In this document: one piece after another, positions 1-11,825 of the stretch
Layout: every line of letters begins with the position of its first letter
How positions within the stretch are numbered: the stretch's first letter is position 1
Assembly (NCBI RefSeq): GCF_900537175.1
Contig: NZ_LS999833.1
Span: 1,364,001-1,428,000, forward strand
Source of the DNA: Lentilitoribacter sp. Alg239-R112
Lineage (GTDB): Bacteria; Pseudomonadota; Alphaproteobacteria; Rhizobiales; Rhizobiaceae
Length of the DNA stretch: 64,000 bases
Direction: 5' to 3'
Program-made: the position numbers and the translations under genes
Notes under the pieces: model-generated
Seen by the model: only the letters and a program-made list of their open reading frames with translations
Database searches by the model: none
Told to the model about the DNA's origin: nothing

Positions 1-1823
1 ATACGACCATCTCCCTCTTTCCAGAGGAACGTGCCAAGCCACTTGGCTGGACGCACAAAGATAAAGTCATAGAGCTCGTCAAAGTACCATTTATTGAGCA
101 AGAACTTGTAGAGCATATTAAAATCTTCTGCTAGACGCTTCGGCGTTTCTGGCGAGCGAATATACATGTAATAAGCAGTCAAGAAGCCAATAAGCATCGC
201 AGCAAACGGGCTCCATTTCACCCATAGCGGCACATGGTGGTAATCATCCACAAGCGTATTTCCTTCAAGCGTAAATAGAGCGCTCTGCCAGAATTCCGCA
301 TAGTGATGATGATCGAAGAAATGACCAACGAATACGACACCAGCTAGCAACGCACCTACAGCCAGAATATATAGCGGCACTAACATAACAGGAGGAGATT
401 CATGAACATGATGCATAACATCTGCTGATGCTCGAGGTTTGCCATGGAATGTTAAGAAGATTAAACGCCAAGAATAAAAGCTTGTGAACAATGCCGCAAC
501 AACGAGCAGCGTGAAGGCAAAACTTGAGGCAATCATCGGCGACGCATAAGCAGATTCAATAATTGCATCTTTTGAGAAGAAACCAGCCGTACCAATTATA
601 GTTCCTGGAATTCCAACACCAGTAAGCGCAACGGTGCCAATCATCATCATCCAATAGGTTTTCTTAATGTGCTTGCGCAATCCACCCATACGGCGCATAT
701 CCTGCTCATCTGACACAGCATGAATGACTGAACCTGCACCAAGGAACAATAAGGCTTTAAAGAAAGCATGTGTGAACAAATGGAAAATAGCTGCGCCATA
801 AGCGCCAATTCCAAGTGCAACAAACATATAACCAAGTTGCGAACAAGTTGAATAAGCAATCACACGCTTGATGTCATTCTGCACAAGGCCCACTGTTGCA
901 GCAAAAAATGCTGTAATTGCGCCAATAACAGTCACAACGACCAGTGCACTTGGGGCAAACTCAAAAATCGGCGACATACGTGCAACCAAAAACACTCCGG
1001 CGGTAACCATGGTCGCAGCATGAATAAGCGCAGAAACAGGTGTCGGACCTTCCATCGCATCAGGTAACCAAGTGTGAAGCAAGAACTGAGCTGATTTCCC
1101 CATTGCTCCCATAAAGAGAAGCAGACAACAAATTGTCAGTGCACCATTCTTGTCCAACTCCATACCAAAGATATTCGCAATGATCTGGCCCTTTTCGGCC
1201 GTTGGGGCAAACTCAGCAGCACCAGCGAATATAGCATCAAATGATACAGAACCGAACAACATGAAAATGCCGAAGATACCAAGAGCAAAACCAAAATCAC
1301 CCACACGGTTAACAATAAAAGCCTTCATGGCTGCCGCAGAAGCAGACGGTTTTTTAAACCAGAATCCGATCAGAAGATAGGAAGCAAGTCCAACACCTTC
1401 CCAGCCAAAGAACATCTGAACCAGATTGTCCGACGTGATCAACATCAACATGGCGAATGTGAAAAGTGACAAATAAGCAAAGAAACGAGGACGGTGTGGA
1501 TCGTGGTGCATGTAACCGATGGAATAGATATGAACCAAAGTTGATACAGTATTCACAACGACAAACATGACTGCCGTTAACGTATCAATGCGCAAAGACC
1601 AATCGATTGAGAGCGAGCCGGATTCAATCCAGCGTAAAACCTGTATCTGGATAACATCAACATCGCCCATGGCAACTTGAAAAAACGCAACCCAGGACAA
1701 AATTGCAACAATAACCATCAAGGTACACGTCAAATATTCCGAAGCCTTGGCGCCTATGCCACGGCCAAAAAAGCCTGCGATAATTGCCCCGATAAAAGGC
1801 AGGAAGACGATTGAGTGAAACAT
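1..1823 (-). CDS. nuoL: NADH-quinone oxidoreductase subunit L (partial, C-terminus outside window)
   Basis: This is the antiporter-like membrane subunit of complex I, which helps translocate protons across the inner membrane. Reading the minus strand from ATG at 1823 gives an open frame of about 607 codons to the window edge, with no stop. The translation is strongly hydrophobic throughout. It carries the family's conserved segments, including [18 protein letters not shown], the lysine-containing region [20 protein letters not shown], and the histidine-rich [17 protein letters not shown]. The end, with the long amphipathic helix and last TM segment, lies beyond position 1. It follows nuoK by 9 bp as the last visible gene of the nuo operon; nuoM and nuoN presumably follow outside. 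Confidence 0.96.
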   Translation of the reverse strand, partial: MFHSIVFLPFIGAIIAGFFGRGIGAKASEYLTCTLMVIVAILSWVAFFQVAMGDVDVIQIQVLRWIESGSLSIDWSLRIDTLTAVMFVVVNTVSTLVHIYSIGYMHHDPHRPRFFAYLSLFTFAMLMLITSDNLVQMFFGWEGVGLASYLLIGFWFKKPSASAAAMKAFIVNRVGDFGFALGIFGIFMLFGSVSFDAIFAGAAEFAPTAEKGQIIANIFGMELDKNGALTICCLLLFMGAMGKSAQFLLHTWLPDAMEGPTPVSALIHAATMVTAGVFLVARMSPIFEFAPSALVVVTVIGAITAFFAATVGLVQNDIKRVIAYSTCSQLGYMFVALGIGAYGAAIFHLFTHAFFKALLFLGAGSVIHAVSDEQDMRRMGGLRKHIKKTYWMMMIGTVALTGVGIPGTIIGTAGFFSKDAIIESAYASPMIASSFAFTLLVVAALFTSFYSWRLIFLTFHGKPRASADVMHHVHESPPVMLVPLYILAVGALLAGVVFVGHFFDHHHYAEFWQSALFTLEGNTLVDDYHHVPLWVKWSPFAAMLIGFLTAYYMYIRSPETPKRLAEDFNMLYKFLLNKWYFDELYDFIFVRPAKWLGTFLWKEGDGR

Positions 1824-1832
1824 GGGTTAGCT

Positions 1833-2141
1833 CTAGCCCTTCATCATGTTGACGTCTTCCACGGCTATAGAGCCGCGGTTGCGATAGAAAATAACCAGAA
1901 TAGCCAGACCGATTGAAGCCTCAGCGGCTGCAACAGTAAGGATAAACAATGCGAAAACCTGACCGACAAGGTCATTAAGATGCTGCGAGAACGCAACCAT
2001 ATTAAGATTAACCGACAGCAAAATAAGCTCGACGGACATCAGAATAATGATGACATTTTTCCGATTTAAGAAAATTCCAAAAACGCCTATCGTAAAGAGT
2101 ATAGCGCTAACGGTGAGATAGTGTGAAAGACCGATTTCCAT
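1833..2141 (-). CDS. nuoK: NADH-quinone oxidoreductase subunit K
   Basis: A small membrane subunit of complex I (102 residues, the usual length) with three predicted TM helices. It starts [11 protein letters not shown] and has the conserved acidic residues of the second and third helices ([13 protein letters not shown] and [13 protein letters not shown]), which belong to the proton channel network. The C-terminus EDVNMMKG is typical of alphaproteobacterial NuoK. The gene lies between nuoJ (18 bp gap) and nuoL (9 bp gap), so co-translation in the operon is likely. Confidence 0.96.
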   Translation of the reverse strand: MEIGLSHYLTVSAILFTIGVFGIFLNRKNVIIILMSVELILLSVNLNMVAFSQHLNDLVGQVFALFILTVAAAEASIGLAILVIFYRNRGSIAVEDVNMMKG

Positions 2142-2159
2142 AATGTATCCTCCCCGCTC

Positions 2160-2768
2160 CTAAAGGCCTTGACCTGGTTTAACTTTAACAACTTCAACAG
2201 CAGTCTCAGGACGACGCGCAACCTGGCGTGAAATATCCTGACGCTTAACATCTGGTTTATGGCTCAATGTCAAAACGATCGCTCCAATCATTGCAACCAA
2301 CAATATAAGACCTGCTATCTGAAAAAATGCGATATAATCAGTGTAAAGAATGTCACCAAGCGCTTGCGTATTTGTGCGATCAAGAGGAATTGGGCTGGCC
2401 CCACCAACACCCGCTTCGACATGGAATAAGTTTCCGCTCAAAACCACGACCAACTCGACCACCAGTATCAATCCGACCAACGCTCCAATAGGCGCATACT
2501 CAAGTGCACCACGTTTTAACTCGGCAAAATCTATATCCAGCATCATGACGACAAACAGGAAGAGAACCGCAACAGCACCGACATAAACGACCAATAAGAT
2601 CATTGCCAAGAACTCTGCGCCCGTTAATAGGAACAGGCCAGCTGCATTGAAAAACACCAAAATGAGAAATAGCACGGAATGTACGGGATTGCGCGCTGCA
2701 ATAACCATCAAAGCCGAAGCTATCGCGACAAATGCGAATATGTAGAAAAACAGAGCCTGAAGACCCAT
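2160..2768 (-). CDS. nuoJ: NADH-quinone oxidoreductase subunit J
   Basis: A membrane subunit of complex I with five predicted TM helices. The open frame extends upstream to 2876, but the conserved N-terminus MGLQALFFYIFAFVAIASA begins at the ATG at 2768, preceded by AAAAGG about 8 bases upstream. The product from this start is 202 residues, close to the family norm. NPVHSVLFLILVFFNAAGLF and the glycine-rich VYVGAVAVLFLFVVMMLDI segment are hallmark NuoJ sequence; the second holds the flexible TM3 pi-bulge helix. The C-terminal tail is soluble and basic. The 111 bp between nuoI and this start is the largest gap in this part of the operon and shows no other gene. Confidence 0.95.
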   Translation of the reverse strand: MGLQALFFYIFAFVAIASALMVIAARNPVHSVLFLILVFFNAAGLFLLTGAEFLAMILLVVYVGAVAVLFLFVVMMLDIDFAELKRGALEYAPIGALVGLILVVELVVVLSGNLFHVEAGVGGASPIPLDRTNTQALGDILYTDYIAFFQIAGLILLVAMIGAIVLTLSHKPDVKRQDISRQVARRPETAVEVVKVKPGQGL

Positions 2769-2879
2769 GATTACGACCTTTTCATTTTGGCAAGCTTCCC
2801 CTCGCCCAATCAGGAGTTCACCCGACCAAATTTTACATTCCGACACCCACATGAATGGGGTGCAATTCTTGCTCAACGA

Positions 2880-3368
2880 CTACCTGTAAGGTGAATCCAT
2901 TGAGATATTCCGAGCAATTTCCCGCTCCCAACGATCACCATTAGCAAGAAGCTTTTCCTTATCATAGTAAAGCTCTTCACGCGTTTCCGTTGCAAATTCA
3001 AAATTCGGACCTTCGACGATTGCATCAACCGGGCATGCTTCTTGACAAAAACCACAATAGATACATTTGACCATGTCGATATCATAACGAACCGTACGAC
3101 GTGTTCCGTCATTCCTGCGCGGTCCAGCTTCAATAGTGATCGCTTGCGCAGGACAAATTGCTTCGCACAACTTACATGCAATGCACCGTTCTTCACCATT
3201 TGGATATCTGCGAAGCGCGTGCTCGCCGCGAAAACGCGGAGAGATCGGACCTTTTTCAAAAGGATAGTTGACTGTCGCTTTGGCTTTAAAAAAATACCGC
3301 ATTGCCAAGAAAAACGCGCCTACAAATTCTTTCAAGAATAGTGATTTTGCTGCTTGTCCAATACCCAT
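2880..3368 (-). CDS. nuoI: NADH-quinone oxidoreductase subunit I (2x[4Fe-4S])
   Basis: The peripheral-arm ferredoxin-like subunit that holds clusters N6a and N6b and passes electrons to NuoB. The product is 162 residues. Two canonical CxxCxxCxxxCP motifs are present: C62, C65, C68, C72 and C102, C105, C108, C112. The start ATG at 3368 sits one base after the nuoH stop, implying translational coupling. Length and sequence are ordinary for the family. It depends on Fe-S cluster assembly; a suf operon lies later in the same window. Confidence 0.97.
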   Translation of the reverse strand: MGIGQAAKSLFLKEFVGAFFLAMRYFFKAKATVNYPFEKGPISPRFRGEHALRRYPNGEERCIACKLCEAICPAQAITIEAGPRRNDGTRRTVRYDIDMVKCIYCGFCQEACPVDAIVEGPNFEFATETREELYYDKEKLLANGDRWEREIARNISMDSPYR

Positions 3369-3369
3369 T

Positions 3370-4416
3370 TTAAGCGCTCCATCCAGTGAATTTCAACACA
3401 AAGGCAGTAATCACAACCATTGCCAATGAAATTGGTAAAAAGACTTTCCAACCAAGACGCATAAGCTGATCATAACGGTAGCGAGGAACAAAAGCCTTTA
3501 CCATGGAGAACATGAAGAACATCATGCAGGTTTTAAGAACAAACCAGATAATACCCGGCACCCAGTTTAAGAACCAAATATCCACAGGAGGCAACCAACC
3601 ACCTAAAAACAAAATAGTTGCAAGCGAACACAAGAGCATGATTGCCAGATACTCACCAAGCATAAACATCATGAAAGGCATGGATGAATATTCCACCATA
3701 TAGCCAGCAACCAACTCAGATTCTGCTTCTGGCAAATCAAATGGCGGTCTGTTTGTCTCTGCCAATGACGAAATAAAGAAAATTACAAACATTGGGAAAA
3801 GAGCAAGCCAGTGCCAATCCAAGAATGAGTTTGGCAATCCAAGTTTTGTGCCAAATCCATCCTGTTGAGATAGAACAATGTCAGTCAGATTTAGCGAGCC
3901 GACTGCGAGCAACACAGTGACAATCACAAAACCAATAGACACCTCATAAGATACCATTTGTGCAGCGGAACGAAGCGCGCCAAGGAATGGATATTTAGAG
4001 TTGGATGCCCAACCAGCCATAATCACGCCATATACTTCCAGCGAAGAAATCGCGAAAACATACAGTATACCAACATTGATATTGGCTATAACCCAATTTT
4101 CATTGACCGGAATAACAGCCCATGTCGCCATGGCAAGTGTGACTGAAACCAAGGGCGCTAATAGAAAAACCGTTTTATCGGCACCTGCTGGAATAATAGG
4201 CTCTTTAAAGGCAAGTTTTAAAAGATCAGCAAAAGATTGGAATAATCCCCAAGGACCAACGACATTTGGTCCGCGTCTAAGCTGCACTGCGGCCCAAATT
4301 TTACGGTCTGCATAAAGAATATAAGCAATGAAAACGAGCAAACACACCATGAGGAGCAATGATTGCCCGATCATGATCGCTGCTGGCCAGACATATGTTG
4401 AAACAAAAGTATCCAT
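3370..4416 (-). CDS. nuoH: NADH-quinone oxidoreductase subunit H
   Basis: The membrane subunit that forms the quinone-binding chamber at the junction of the two arms of complex I. It is 348 residues with about eight hydrophobic helices. Conserved family segments are visible, such as [20 protein letters not shown] near the N-terminus and the acidic loop [20 protein letters not shown], whose glutamates are part of the quinone/proton coupling site. It starts 11 bp downstream of the nuoG stop and is tightly linked to nuoI. Confidence 0.97.
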   Translation of the reverse strand: MDTFVSTYVWPAAIMIGQSLLLMVCLLVFIAYILYADRKIWAAVQLRRGPNVVGPWGLFQSFADLLKLAFKEPIIPAGADKTVFLLAPLVSVTLAMATWAVIPVNENWVIANINVGILYVFAISSLEVYGVIMAGWASNSKYPFLGALRSAAQMVSYEVSIGFVIVTVLLAVGSLNLTDIVLSQQDGFGTKLGLPNSFLDWHWLALFPMFVIFFISSLAETNRPPFDLPEAESELVAGYMVEYSSMPFMMFMLGEYLAIMLLCSLATILFLGGWLPPVDIWFLNWVPGIIWFVLKTCMMFFMFSMVKAFVPRYRYDQLMRLGWKVFLPISLAMVVITAFVLKFTGWSA

Positions 4417-4427
4417 ATTCTGATTAC

Positions 4428-6509
4428 CTATTCCGCTGCCACTTTAGTGTTACCCGACGCCAAAGCTGAACATTCTGCCATAACAGCTGAAGCTCGTGCT
4501 ATTGGGTTTGTCAGATAGAAGTCTTTTACCGAAGAAGCAAATGCTGCCTTATTCATTCGGCCTGATTTTTTTGCTAATTTAGAAATATCCCCTGAATCTG
4601 CAACAGAAACCTCGTCTACATCTGCAAAATGAGGGTGAGCTTCATAAAGTGAAGCACGTAGTTCTGTAAGCGAATCAAATTCAAGTTTATGACCAAGCAC
4701 ATCTGATAGGGCTCGAATGATCGCCCAGTCGTCTTTAGCTTCACCCGGCGCAAAAGCTGCACGGTTTGAAACTTGTACTCGACCATCCGTATTTACATAG
4801 GTGCCCGATTTTTCTGTATAGGTTGCTGCCGGTAAAATAACATCCGCATGATGGGCACCATTATCACCATGAGAACCGATATAGACAGTAAAGCCAGCAG
4901 TCTTCTTAGTGAAATCCAACTCATCCGCTCCAAGTAAGAACAGAACATCTGCACCAGTTAACATATCATCAGCAGACATTGCGTCTTTTGATGGAACAAA
5001 CCCAAGATCTAAACCACCAACACGCGCGGCGGCAGTATGAAGAACAGCAAAACCATTCCAGTCTTTAGTAATAGCTTTTGCGTTTTCAGCAATCTTTGCA
5101 GCATTTGCCAGGATACCTGTACCATCTGCACGAGCAAGAGCGCCCTGCCCTATGATAATCATCGGACGTTTTGCGCGTTTCAATTTCGCAGCAAATTTGT
5201 TCTTACCATCTACAACATCTTTAAGCGTATCAGGACCAGCACCAAGATACTCATAATCATAACGAAGGTCTGTCTCGTCTCCGATCACGCCTATTGGCAT
5301 TTCATTTGAACGCCAAGCTTTGCGGATACGGGCATTTAAAACAGAAGCCTCAAAACGAGGGTTAGAACCGATAATCAACACAGCATCGGCGTCTTCAATT
5401 CCTTCAATCGTCGGGTTAAAGATATATGATGCGCGACCCAAATTTGGATCGAGTGCTGCACCATCCTGACGACAATCAATATTTTCAGAACCAACAGATG
5501 AAAGAAGTGTCTTAAGTGCAAACATTTCCTCTACGCTTGCCATATCACCTGCGATCGCGCCAATTTTATTAGCTTTAGCCTTTGAAACAGCTGCACCAAT
5601 CGTATCAAATGCCTCAGTCCAACTTACAGGAGTTAAACGGCCATTCTTCTTTACATATGGGCGATCAAGACGCTGCGTTTTCAAACCATCCCAGATGAAA
5701 CGGGTTTTATCAGAGATCCACTCTTCATTCACCGCCTCGTTCATGCGCGGCATAATACGCATAACTTCGCGCCCGCGCGTATCAACCCGAATAGCAGAAC
5801 CACATGCATCCATAACATCGATGGATTCTGTTTTATTCAACTCCCAAGGACGAGCCTGGAAAGCATAGGGACGTGACGTCAATGCACCCACTGGGCAAAG
5901 ATCAATCACATTACCTTGCAACTCAGACGTCATGGCTTGTTCAAGATATGTTGTAATTTCTGCATCTTCACCACGACCGATCAAACCAAGTTCAGAAATT
6001 CCAGCAACCTCTGTTGTAAAGCGAACACAACGTGTGCAGTGAATGCAGCGATTCATGATCGTTTTAACAAGTGGTCCAATATATTTATCTTCAACAGAAC
6101 GTTTTGATTCTTGATAACGTGAATTATCGATACCAAACGCCATGGCTTGATCTTGCAAGTCACACTCACCGCCCTGATCACAAATCGGGCAATCAAGCGG
6201 ATGGTTGATTAACAAAAATTCCATCACGCCTTCGCGTGCTTTTTTGACCATTGGCGTGTTTGTGAAAACCTCCGGAGGCTGACCTTCAGGACCTGGGCGA
6301 AGATCGCGAACACCCATAGCACAAGATGCTGCTGGTTTTGGCGGACCGCCCTTTACTTCAACCAAACACATGCGACAGTTGCCAGCGATGGACAAACGCT
6401 CATGAAAACAAAAACGCGGCACTTCCGCGCCAGCTTCTTCACAAGCTTGTAACAATGTGTAGTGGTCGGGAACCTCGACCTCATTTCCATCAACTTTGAT
6501 AACTGCCAT
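4428..6509 (-). CDS. nuoG: NADH-quinone oxidoreductase subunit G
   Basis: The largest peripheral-arm subunit (693 residues). The N-terminus is a 2Fe-2S ferredoxin fold with cysteines in [22 protein letters not shown] His/Cys cluster segment ([18 protein letters not shown]) and a 4Fe-4S segment ([12 protein letters not shown]) follow. The remainder is a molybdopterin-oxidoreductase-like domain without an obvious cofactor role, as in other NuoG proteins. It carries several clusters of the electron wire from NuoF to NuoI. A 90 bp gap (6510-6599) separates it from nuoF; I see no gene or clear signal in it. The C-terminal region is Ala/Lys-rich and variable. Confidence 0.97.
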   Translation of the reverse strand: MAVIKVDGNEVEVPDHYTLLQACEEAGAEVPRFCFHERLSIAGNCRMCLVEVKGGPPKPAASCAMGVRDLRPGPEGQPPEVFTNTPMVKKAREGVMEFLLINHPLDCPICDQGGECDLQDQAMAFGIDNSRYQESKRSVEDKYIGPLVKTIMNRCIHCTRCVRFTTEVAGISELGLIGRGEDAEITTYLEQAMTSELQGNVIDLCPVGALTSRPYAFQARPWELNKTESIDVMDACGSAIRVDTRGREVMRIMPRMNEAVNEEWISDKTRFIWDGLKTQRLDRPYVKKNGRLTPVSWTEAFDTIGAAVSKAKANKIGAIAGDMASVEEMFALKTLLSSVGSENIDCRQDGAALDPNLGRASYIFNPTIEGIEDADAVLIIGSNPRFEASVLNARIRKAWRSNEMPIGVIGDETDLRYDYEYLGAGPDTLKDVVDGKNKFAAKLKRAKRPMIIIGQGALARADGTGILANAAKIAENAKAITKDWNGFAVLHTAAARVGGLDLGFVPSKDAMSADDMLTGADVLFLLGADELDFTKKTAGFTVYIGSHGDNGAHHADVILPAATYTEKSGTYVNTDGRVQVSNRAAFAPGEAKDDWAIIRALSDVLGHKLEFDSLTELRASLYEAHPHFADVDEVSVADSGDISKLAKKSGRMNKAAFASSVKDFYLTNPIARASAVMAECSALASGNTKVAAE

Positions 6510-6599
6510 AGTCAGTTGTCCACTTTATTTTCAATCTACGATCCAAAGATCGAATTTATCTTCAAAACTCTCAAACCAAAGGCCAAGAGCCAAAACTAC

Positions 6600-7907
6600 T
6601 TATTCAGCCGCTTCTAATCTCGTATTCGTCGAATTATCAGCGTTTCGTGTATATGCATCAATCCGCGCCTCAATCTCAGGGCGGAAATGACGGATTAAAC
6701 CTTGAATAGGCCATGCTGCAGCATCACCAAGGGCACAAATCGTGTGGCCTTCAATCTGTTTTGTAACGTCAAACAACATGTCAATTTCGCGTTTTTGCGC
6801 ATTGCCAGTCACCATGCGCTCCATAACACGCCACATCCAGCCAGTACCCTCGCGGCATGGTGTGCATTGACCACAGCTTTCATGTTTATAAAATGCTGAA
6901 AGACGCGCAATCGCCTTAATAATATCCGTAGATCGATCCATCACGATCACAGCTGCCGTACCGAGGCCCGACTGCAACTCACGCAAACTATCAAAATCCA
7001 TCGGGCAATCAATGATCTGTTCCGCAGGTACACAAGGCACCGAAGACCCACCCGGTATAACTGTTAAGAGGTTATCCCAACCTCCGCGAATACCGCCACA
7101 ATGTTTATCAATCATTTCACGGAAAGGAACCGACATTTCTTCTTCAAACGTCGCAGGTTTATTTACGTGACCAGATACACAGAAGAGTTTTGTGCCAGCA
7201 TTGTTTGGACGCCCAAAGCCTGCAAACCAACCAGCACCACGACGCAAAATTGTTGGAGTTACAGCGACAGACTCGACATTATTGACAGTAGTCGGGCAAC
7301 CATAAAGTCCCATATTAGCTGGAAATGGAGGCTTCAAACGAGGTTGGCCTTTTTTACCTTCCAAACTTTCCAATAAAGCTGTTTCTTCACCGCAAATATA
7401 AGCACCGGCACCATGATGGAGATATACATCCATATCCCAGCCAAGTTTGCTATTCTTGCCCAGAAGACCCGCGTCATAGCATTCATCGATTGCAGCCTGC
7501 ATAGCTTCGCGTTCGCGCATATATTCACCGCGGATATATATGTATGTCGCATGCGCGCCCATTGCAAAACCTGCAATCACACATCCTTCAATCAGCGTGT
7601 GCGGATCATGCCGCATAATATCACGGTCTTTACATGTGCCGGGCTCAGACTCATCAGCATTGATGACGAGGTAATGCGGACGACCATCGCTTTCCTTTGG
7701 CATAAATGACCATTTAAGCCCTGTTGGGAAACCAGCACCACCACGACCACGAAGACCAGAAGCTTTCACTTCATTGATGATCCAATCACGCCCTTTATCG
7801 AGGAATTTCTTTGTGCCATCCCAATGACCACGAGACATAGCTCCCTTAAGAGACTTGTCATGCAAACCGTAGATATTTGTAAAGATACGATCTTTATCTT
7901 GTAACAT
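6600..7907 (-). CDS. nuoF: NADH-quinone oxidoreductase subunit F (NADH/FMN binding)
   Basis: The NADH-oxidising subunit; it binds NADH, FMN and cluster N3. It is 435 residues with the glycine-rich nucleotide-binding stretch [20 protein letters not shown], the second glycine-rich segment [19 protein letters not shown], and the cluster ligands in [12 protein letters not shown] plus the later cysteine in [13 protein letters not shown]. Start MLQDKDRIF at 7907, 10 bp after the nuoE stop. Its length and motifs match orthologues, and it pairs with NuoE to form the dehydrogenase tip. Confidence 0.97.
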   Translation of the reverse strand: MLQDKDRIFTNIYGLHDKSLKGAMSRGHWDGTKKFLDKGRDWIINEVKASGLRGRGGAGFPTGLKWSFMPKESDGRPHYLVINADESEPGTCKDRDIMRHDPHTLIEGCVIAGFAMGAHATYIYIRGEYMREREAMQAAIDECYDAGLLGKNSKLGWDMDVYLHHGAGAYICGEETALLESLEGKKGQPRLKPPFPANMGLYGCPTTVNNVESVAVTPTILRRGAGWFAGFGRPNNAGTKLFCVSGHVNKPATFEEEMSVPFREMIDKHCGGIRGGWDNLLTVIPGGSSVPCVPAEQIIDCPMDFDSLRELQSGLGTAAVIVMDRSTDIIKAIARLSAFYKHESCGQCTPCREGTGWMWRVMERMVTGNAQKREIDMLFDVTKQIEGHTICALGDAAAWPIQGLIRHFRPEIEARIDAYTRNADNSTNTRLEAAE

Positions 7908-7917
7908 AATCTATCCT

Positions 7918-8997
7918 CTATCTCGGTTTCTTGCCAAAGACTTTGATATATTCAGCTTCACCACCCTTAGCGAGTGCCTTGGCTTGTTTTATCCAGTCAT
8001 CACGGTCAATGCGGCCTTTGAATTTCAGATAACCATCAACCCATTCACGCTCGGCCTTTTTCCACTTGGAAACTTGCTCGAACTTATAAATGCCAAGTCC
8101 GTTCAACACACCTTCCAATTTTGGACCAACACCAGAGATCAATTTCAGATCATCGGGCTTGGCTGGTTTGCGAACTTTTGGCGGGCGGTTTTTATCATCA
8201 AGAGATGCAACTGCCGCAGGTTTAGAAGCGGGCGACTTTGCTGGCGCTTTAACTGCAGCAGTTTTTGATACTGTCGCTTTAGTCGCCGCGGGCTTTGCCT
8301 TTGAAGCAGCCTTAACAGGTGCTTTTTTCGTGGCCGCCTTTTTCGTTGGCGCTTTTTTTGCCGCTGATGACGAACGCTTCTTTGAAGGATCTTCTAAAAG
8401 CGTAACTGGTCCACCTTCAGGCGCTGAGAATATGCGATCGATTTGAGGACCAGTTGGAACCTCCTCACCTTTGCCAGCTTCAAAACGCTCTATGATAAAT
8501 GACAAACGCTCTGGCGTTAAATCTTCATATGCATCCTTGAACACCATGACCATTGGAGCATTTACACATGCGCCCTGACACTCAACTTCTTCCCAAGACA
8601 TTGTACCAGCTTCATTTGTCTTAAATGGTTCTGGGTTAATGCGTTTTTTACAAAGCGAGATCAGTTCTTCCGAGCCGCGCAACATGCATGGCGTTGTACC
8701 ACAAATCTGAATATGCGCGCGCGTTCCAACTGGCTTAAGTTGGAATTGCGTATAGAAAGTAGCAACTTCCAATGCGCGAATATAAGGCATGCCAAGCATA
8801 TCAGCGATATATTCAATAGCTGTTTTCGTAACCCAGCCATCCTGCTCCTGTGCAAGCATTAAGAGCGGAATAACCGCGGACTGCTCGCGGCCTTTTGGAT
8901 ATTTCTTAACCCACACTTTTGCTTCTGCTGCAAATGTGCGGTTGAACTTAAAACTCTCCGGCTGGAGATTATCTTCTGCTAAGCGGCGTACAGACAT
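7918..8997 (-). CDS. nuoE: NADH-quinone oxidoreductase subunit E with Lys/Ala-rich linker and C-terminal helix-hairpin-helix-like domain
   Basis: Residues 1-190 or so form the thioredoxin-like 2Fe-2S subunit, with ligands C99, C104, C140 and C144 (cluster N1a). The protein is 359 residues, roughly twice the length of E. coli NuoE. After residue 205 comes a low-complexity linker of Lys, Ala, Pro and Ser (about 207-265). A compact domain at about 280-345 contains LKLISGVGPKLEGVLNGLGI, a helix-hairpin-helix signature seen in DNA-interacting proteins. Comparable tails occur on rhizobial NuoE proteins, so this is probably lineage-typical rather than a recent fusion. The function of the tail is unknown. 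The gene lies between nuoD and nuoF. Confidence 0.95.
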   Translation of the reverse strand: MSVRRLAEDNLQPESFKFNRTFAAEAKVWVKKYPKGREQSAVIPLLMLAQEQDGWVTKTAIEYIADMLGMPYIRALEVATFYTQFQLKPVGTRAHIQICGTTPCMLRGSEELISLCKKRINPEPFKTNEAGTMSWEEVECQGACVNAPMVMVFKDAYEDLTPERLSFIIERFEAGKGEEVPTGPQIDRIFSAPEGGPVTLLEDPSKKRSSSAAKKAPTKKAATKKAPVKAASKAKPAATKATVSKTAAVKAPAKSPASKPAAVASLDDKNRPPKVRKPAKPDDLKLISGVGPKLEGVLNGLGIYKFEQVSKWKKAEREWVDGYLKFKGRIDRDDWIKQAKALAKGGEAEYIKVFGKKPR

Positions 8998-9044
8998 TAT
9001 TTCCCCTTACGCGGCCAAAATTACAATAAAGTGAAGGTGCCCAT

Positions 9045-10280
9045 TCATCGGTCAACCTCACCAAACACGATATCCAACGACCCCAACACTGCTGACACGT
9101 CAGCCAGCTGGTGGTTTCGACAGACAAAATCCATTGCCTGCAAATGCGCATAACCAGGTGCGCGAAGTTTACAGCGATATGGTTTATTTGAGCCATCTGA
9201 AACAAGATAGACACCAAATTCACCTTTCGGCGCTTCCACTGCGGCGTAAACTTCACCCTCCGGCACATGATAGCCTTCGGTATAGAGTTTAAAGTGATGG
9301 ATCAAAGCTTCCATAGAACGCTTCATTTCAGAACGTTTTGGCGGCACCATTTTGCCATCAAGAGATGAAACTGGCCCAGTCGCTTCTTTTCCCAAAAGCT
9401 GATCGATACATTGACGCATAATTTTCGCAGATTCGCGCATTTCAATCATGCGGATCAAATAGCGATCGTAATTATCACCGTTTTTGCCGATTGGAATATC
9501 AAAATCAAGCTCGGAATAACACTCATATGGCTGCGAGCGTCGCAAATCCCATGCAGCACCAGAACCACGAACCATGACACCAGAAAAGCCCCATGCCCAA
9601 GCATCATCAAGAGCAACGACACCAATATCAACATTACGCTGTTTAAAAATGCGATTGTCGGTCAATAGACCTTCGATATCATCGCAAGTTTGTAAAAATG
9701 GATCAATCCACTTGCCGATATCTTCTACGAGTTCTTGTGGCAAATCCTGATGAACGCCACCAGGGCGGAAATATGCTGAGTGCATACGCGCACCACATGC
9801 TCGTTCATAAAAAACCATTAGTTTTTCGCGCTCTTCAAAGCCCCAAAGTGGTGGTGTTAGCGCACCAACATCTAGTGCCTGCGTCGTAATATTCAGAAGG
9901 TGGGATAAAATCCGCCCAATTTCAGAATAAAGCACACGAATCAACTGGCCACGTTTTGGAACTTCAACTCCCATAAGACGCTCAACAGAAAGAGCGAACG
10001 CATGCTCCTGATTCATCGGCGCGACATAATCAAGGCGATCAAAATAAGGAATTGCTTGAAGATATGTCTTGGTTTCAATCAGTTTTTCTGTTCCACGGTG
10101 CAGAAGCCCAATATGCGGATCAACACGCGTAACAACTTCACCATCAAGCTCTAACACTAAGCGCAATACGCCGTGAGCAGCTGGGTGCTGTGGGCCGAAG
10201 TTGATATTAAAATTACGAACATTATGCTCGGTTTCAGCTTGTTTGGTCACAACTTGATCACTCATGGCATTATCACTCAT
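9045..10280 (-). CDS. nuoD: NADH-quinone oxidoreductase subunit D
   Basis: The 49-kDa-type subunit that forms the quinone site with NuoB, descended from the large subunit of NiFe hydrogenases. It is 411 residues and contains [20 protein letters not shown] near the N-terminus, including the conserved histidines at the quinone site. The C-terminus ends [13 protein letters not shown], as is usual. The start at 10280 overlaps the nuoC stop by four bases (ATGA), a standard coupling arrangement. A second in-frame Met five codons later could also be used. It remains a separate gene from nuoC, unlike in E. coli where they are fused. Confidence 0.97.
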   Translation of the reverse strand: MSDNAMSDQVVTKQAETEHNVRNFNINFGPQHPAAHGVLRLVLELDGEVVTRVDPHIGLLHRGTEKLIETKTYLQAIPYFDRLDYVAPMNQEHAFALSVERLMGVEVPKRGQLIRVLYSEIGRILSHLLNITTQALDVGALTPPLWGFEEREKLMVFYERACGARMHSAYFRPGGVHQDLPQELVEDIGKWIDPFLQTCDDIEGLLTDNRIFKQRNVDIGVVALDDAWAWGFSGVMVRGSGAAWDLRRSQPYECYSELDFDIPIGKNGDNYDRYLIRMIEMRESAKIMRQCIDQLLGKEATGPVSSLDGKMVPPKRSEMKRSMEALIHHFKLYTEGYHVPEGEVYAAVEAPKGEFGVYLVSDGSNKPYRCKLRAPGYAHLQAMDFVCRNHQLADVSAVLGSLDIVFGEVDR

Positions 10281-10885
10281 GATTGACCCTCCGCCTTTTC
10301 ATCACCTGGGAGAACATAGTCGGTCCCCTCCCAAGGGCTGAGGAAATCAAAATTTCGGAATTCTTGCTTCAATTCAACTGGCTCATAAACGACGCGTTTT
10401 TGTTCGTCGTCGTAGCGAACCTCAACATAGCCTGTTGTCGGGAAATCTTTGCGCAGCGGATGACCTTCAAAACCGTAGTCTGTCAGAATACGTCTTAAAT
10501 CCGGGTGACCTGTAAACAATATGCCGTACATGTCATATGCTTCGCGCTCAAACCAGTCAGCGCCTACAAATACAGATGTAGCCGATGGCAATGTCTCACC
10601 TTCGCCGACAGCAACTTTAATACGAATACGAGTATTCTGCTGTGGTGACATAAGGTGATAAACAACATCAAAGCGTTTTTCGCGCTGCGGCCAATCCACA
10701 CCACAAATATCGATGAAGCTTACAAATTTGCAGCGGGCATTATCGCGCAAAAATGTCAGAAGCTCTATGATACCGTCTGTTTCAGCCGTAATTGTAAGTT
10801 CGCCATAGGCAATCTCGGTCTCTTTAACCGAGGCACCTAGTGCTTCTTTAATTACACCTGCGAGTTCTTCCAAAGTTTCGCTCAT
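10277..10885 (-). CDS. nuoC: NADH-quinone oxidoreductase subunit C
   Basis: The 30-kDa-type peripheral subunit of complex I (202 residues), lying between NuoD and NuoI in the assembled complex. The signature [13 protein letters not shown] region is present ([13 protein letters not shown]), as is the family motif ERE-x-YDM-x-GI ([20 protein letters not shown]), followed by [19 protein letters not shown]. It lies 8 bp after nuoB and overlaps nuoD by four bases. Confidence 0.96.
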   Translation of the reverse strand: MSETLEELAGVIKEALGASVKETEIAYGELTITAETDGIIELLTFLRDNARCKFVSFIDICGVDWPQREKRFDVVYHLMSPQQNTRIRIKVAVGEGETLPSATSVFVGADWFEREAYDMYGILFTGHPDLRRILTDYGFEGHPLRKDFPTTGYVEVRYDDEQKRVVYEPVELKQEFRNFDFLSPWEGTDYVLPGDEKAEGQS

Positions 10886-10893
10886 ACTTTTCT

Positions 10894-11469
10894 CTATCGC
10901 TCAATTGTACCGGTACGGCGGATTTTCTTTTGCAGCATTAATACACCATACAAAAGAGCTTCTGCCGTCGGAGGGCAACCAGGCACATAAATATCCACTG
11001 GAACAATTCGATCACAGCCGCGTACGACTGAATATGAATAATGATAATAACCGCCACCATTTGCGCATGAACCCATTGAGATCACATATCTCGGTTCTGG
11101 CATTTGATCATAAACTTTACGAAGAGCTGGCGCCATCTTATTGGTCAATGTGCCAGCAACAATCATCACATCAGATTGGCGCGGCGTACCTCGAGGTGCA
11201 AAACCAAAACGCTCGACATCATAACGCGGCATAGACGTATGCATCATCTCAACAGCGCAGCAGGCAAGACCGAATGTCATCCACATAAGTGAGCCCGTAC
11301 GCGCCCAAGTAATGAGGTCTTCAGCTGATGTTACAAGAAAACCCTTGTCGGCTAACTCATTGTTCATCTCACCAAAAAAAGCATCATCAGAACCTACTGG
11401 CTTACCCGTATTAGGATCAAGAATGCCCTTAGGTTGAGGAGCAATTAATGTTGTGTCCCCTAATCCCAT
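10894..11469 (-). CDS. nuoB: NADH-quinone oxidoreductase subunit B (cluster N2)
   Basis: Carries the terminal 4Fe-4S cluster N2, which reduces quinone. The unusual adjacent cysteine pair C70-C71 ([11 protein letters not shown]) and later cysteines in SMGSCANGG and [14 protein letters not shown] are the cluster ligands. I place the start at ATG 11469 (191 residues) because AAGGAG sits about 7 bases upstream. A GTG-initiated extension to 11490 is open but lacks a good ribosome site. With the chosen start the gene overlaps the end of nuoA by 10 bp. Confidence 0.95.
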   Translation of the reverse strand: MGLGDTTLIAPQPKGILDPNTGKPVGSDDAFFGEMNNELADKGFLVTSAEDLITWARTGSLMWMTFGLACCAVEMMHTSMPRYDVERFGFAPRGTPRQSDVMIVAGTLTNKMAPALRKVYDQMPEPRYVISMGSCANGGGYYHYSYSVVRGCDRIVPVDIYVPGCPPTAEALLYGVLMLQKKIRRTGTIER

Positions 11470-11825
11470 TCCAGAGCTCCTTTTTTCCACTCATATGCAA
11501 AGCCGATTGTAAGAACGCCCAGGAACACCATCATTGACCAAAATCCAATCCAGCCGATATCAGCAAAAGATACAGCCCAAGGAAACAGAAACGCAACTTC
11601 CAGATCAAAAATAATAAACAGAATGGCAACTAGATAGAAGCGAATATCAAACTTCATTCGCGCATCATCAAATGCATTAAAGCCACATTCATATGCAGAT
11701 AGTTTTTCTGCATCTGGTGCTTTGTATGCCAATGCAAATGGTGCAATGAGCAAAGCCAGCCCAATTACAAGCGATAATCCCAGGAAAATCGCAATTGGTA
11801 AATAATCACCAAGAAATTCAATCAT
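11460..11825 (-). CDS. nuoA: NADH-quinone oxidoreductase subunit A
   Basis: The first gene of the nuo operon. It encodes a 121-residue membrane subunit with three TM helices and the conserved loop [16 protein letters not shown] between TM1 and TM2, containing the cysteine exposed in the deactive form of complex I. The ATG at 11825 has GGGAAG about 8 bases upstream. The operon promoter should lie in the AT-rich region upstream (11826-12203), although I could not identify -35/-10 elements with confidence. Confidence 0.96.
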   Translation of the reverse strand: MIEFLGDYLPIAIFLGLSLVIGLALLIAPFALAYKAPDAEKLSAYECGFNAFDDARMKFDIRFYLVAILFIIFDLEVAFLFPWAVSFADIGWIGFWSMMVFLGVLTIGFAYEWKKGALEWD

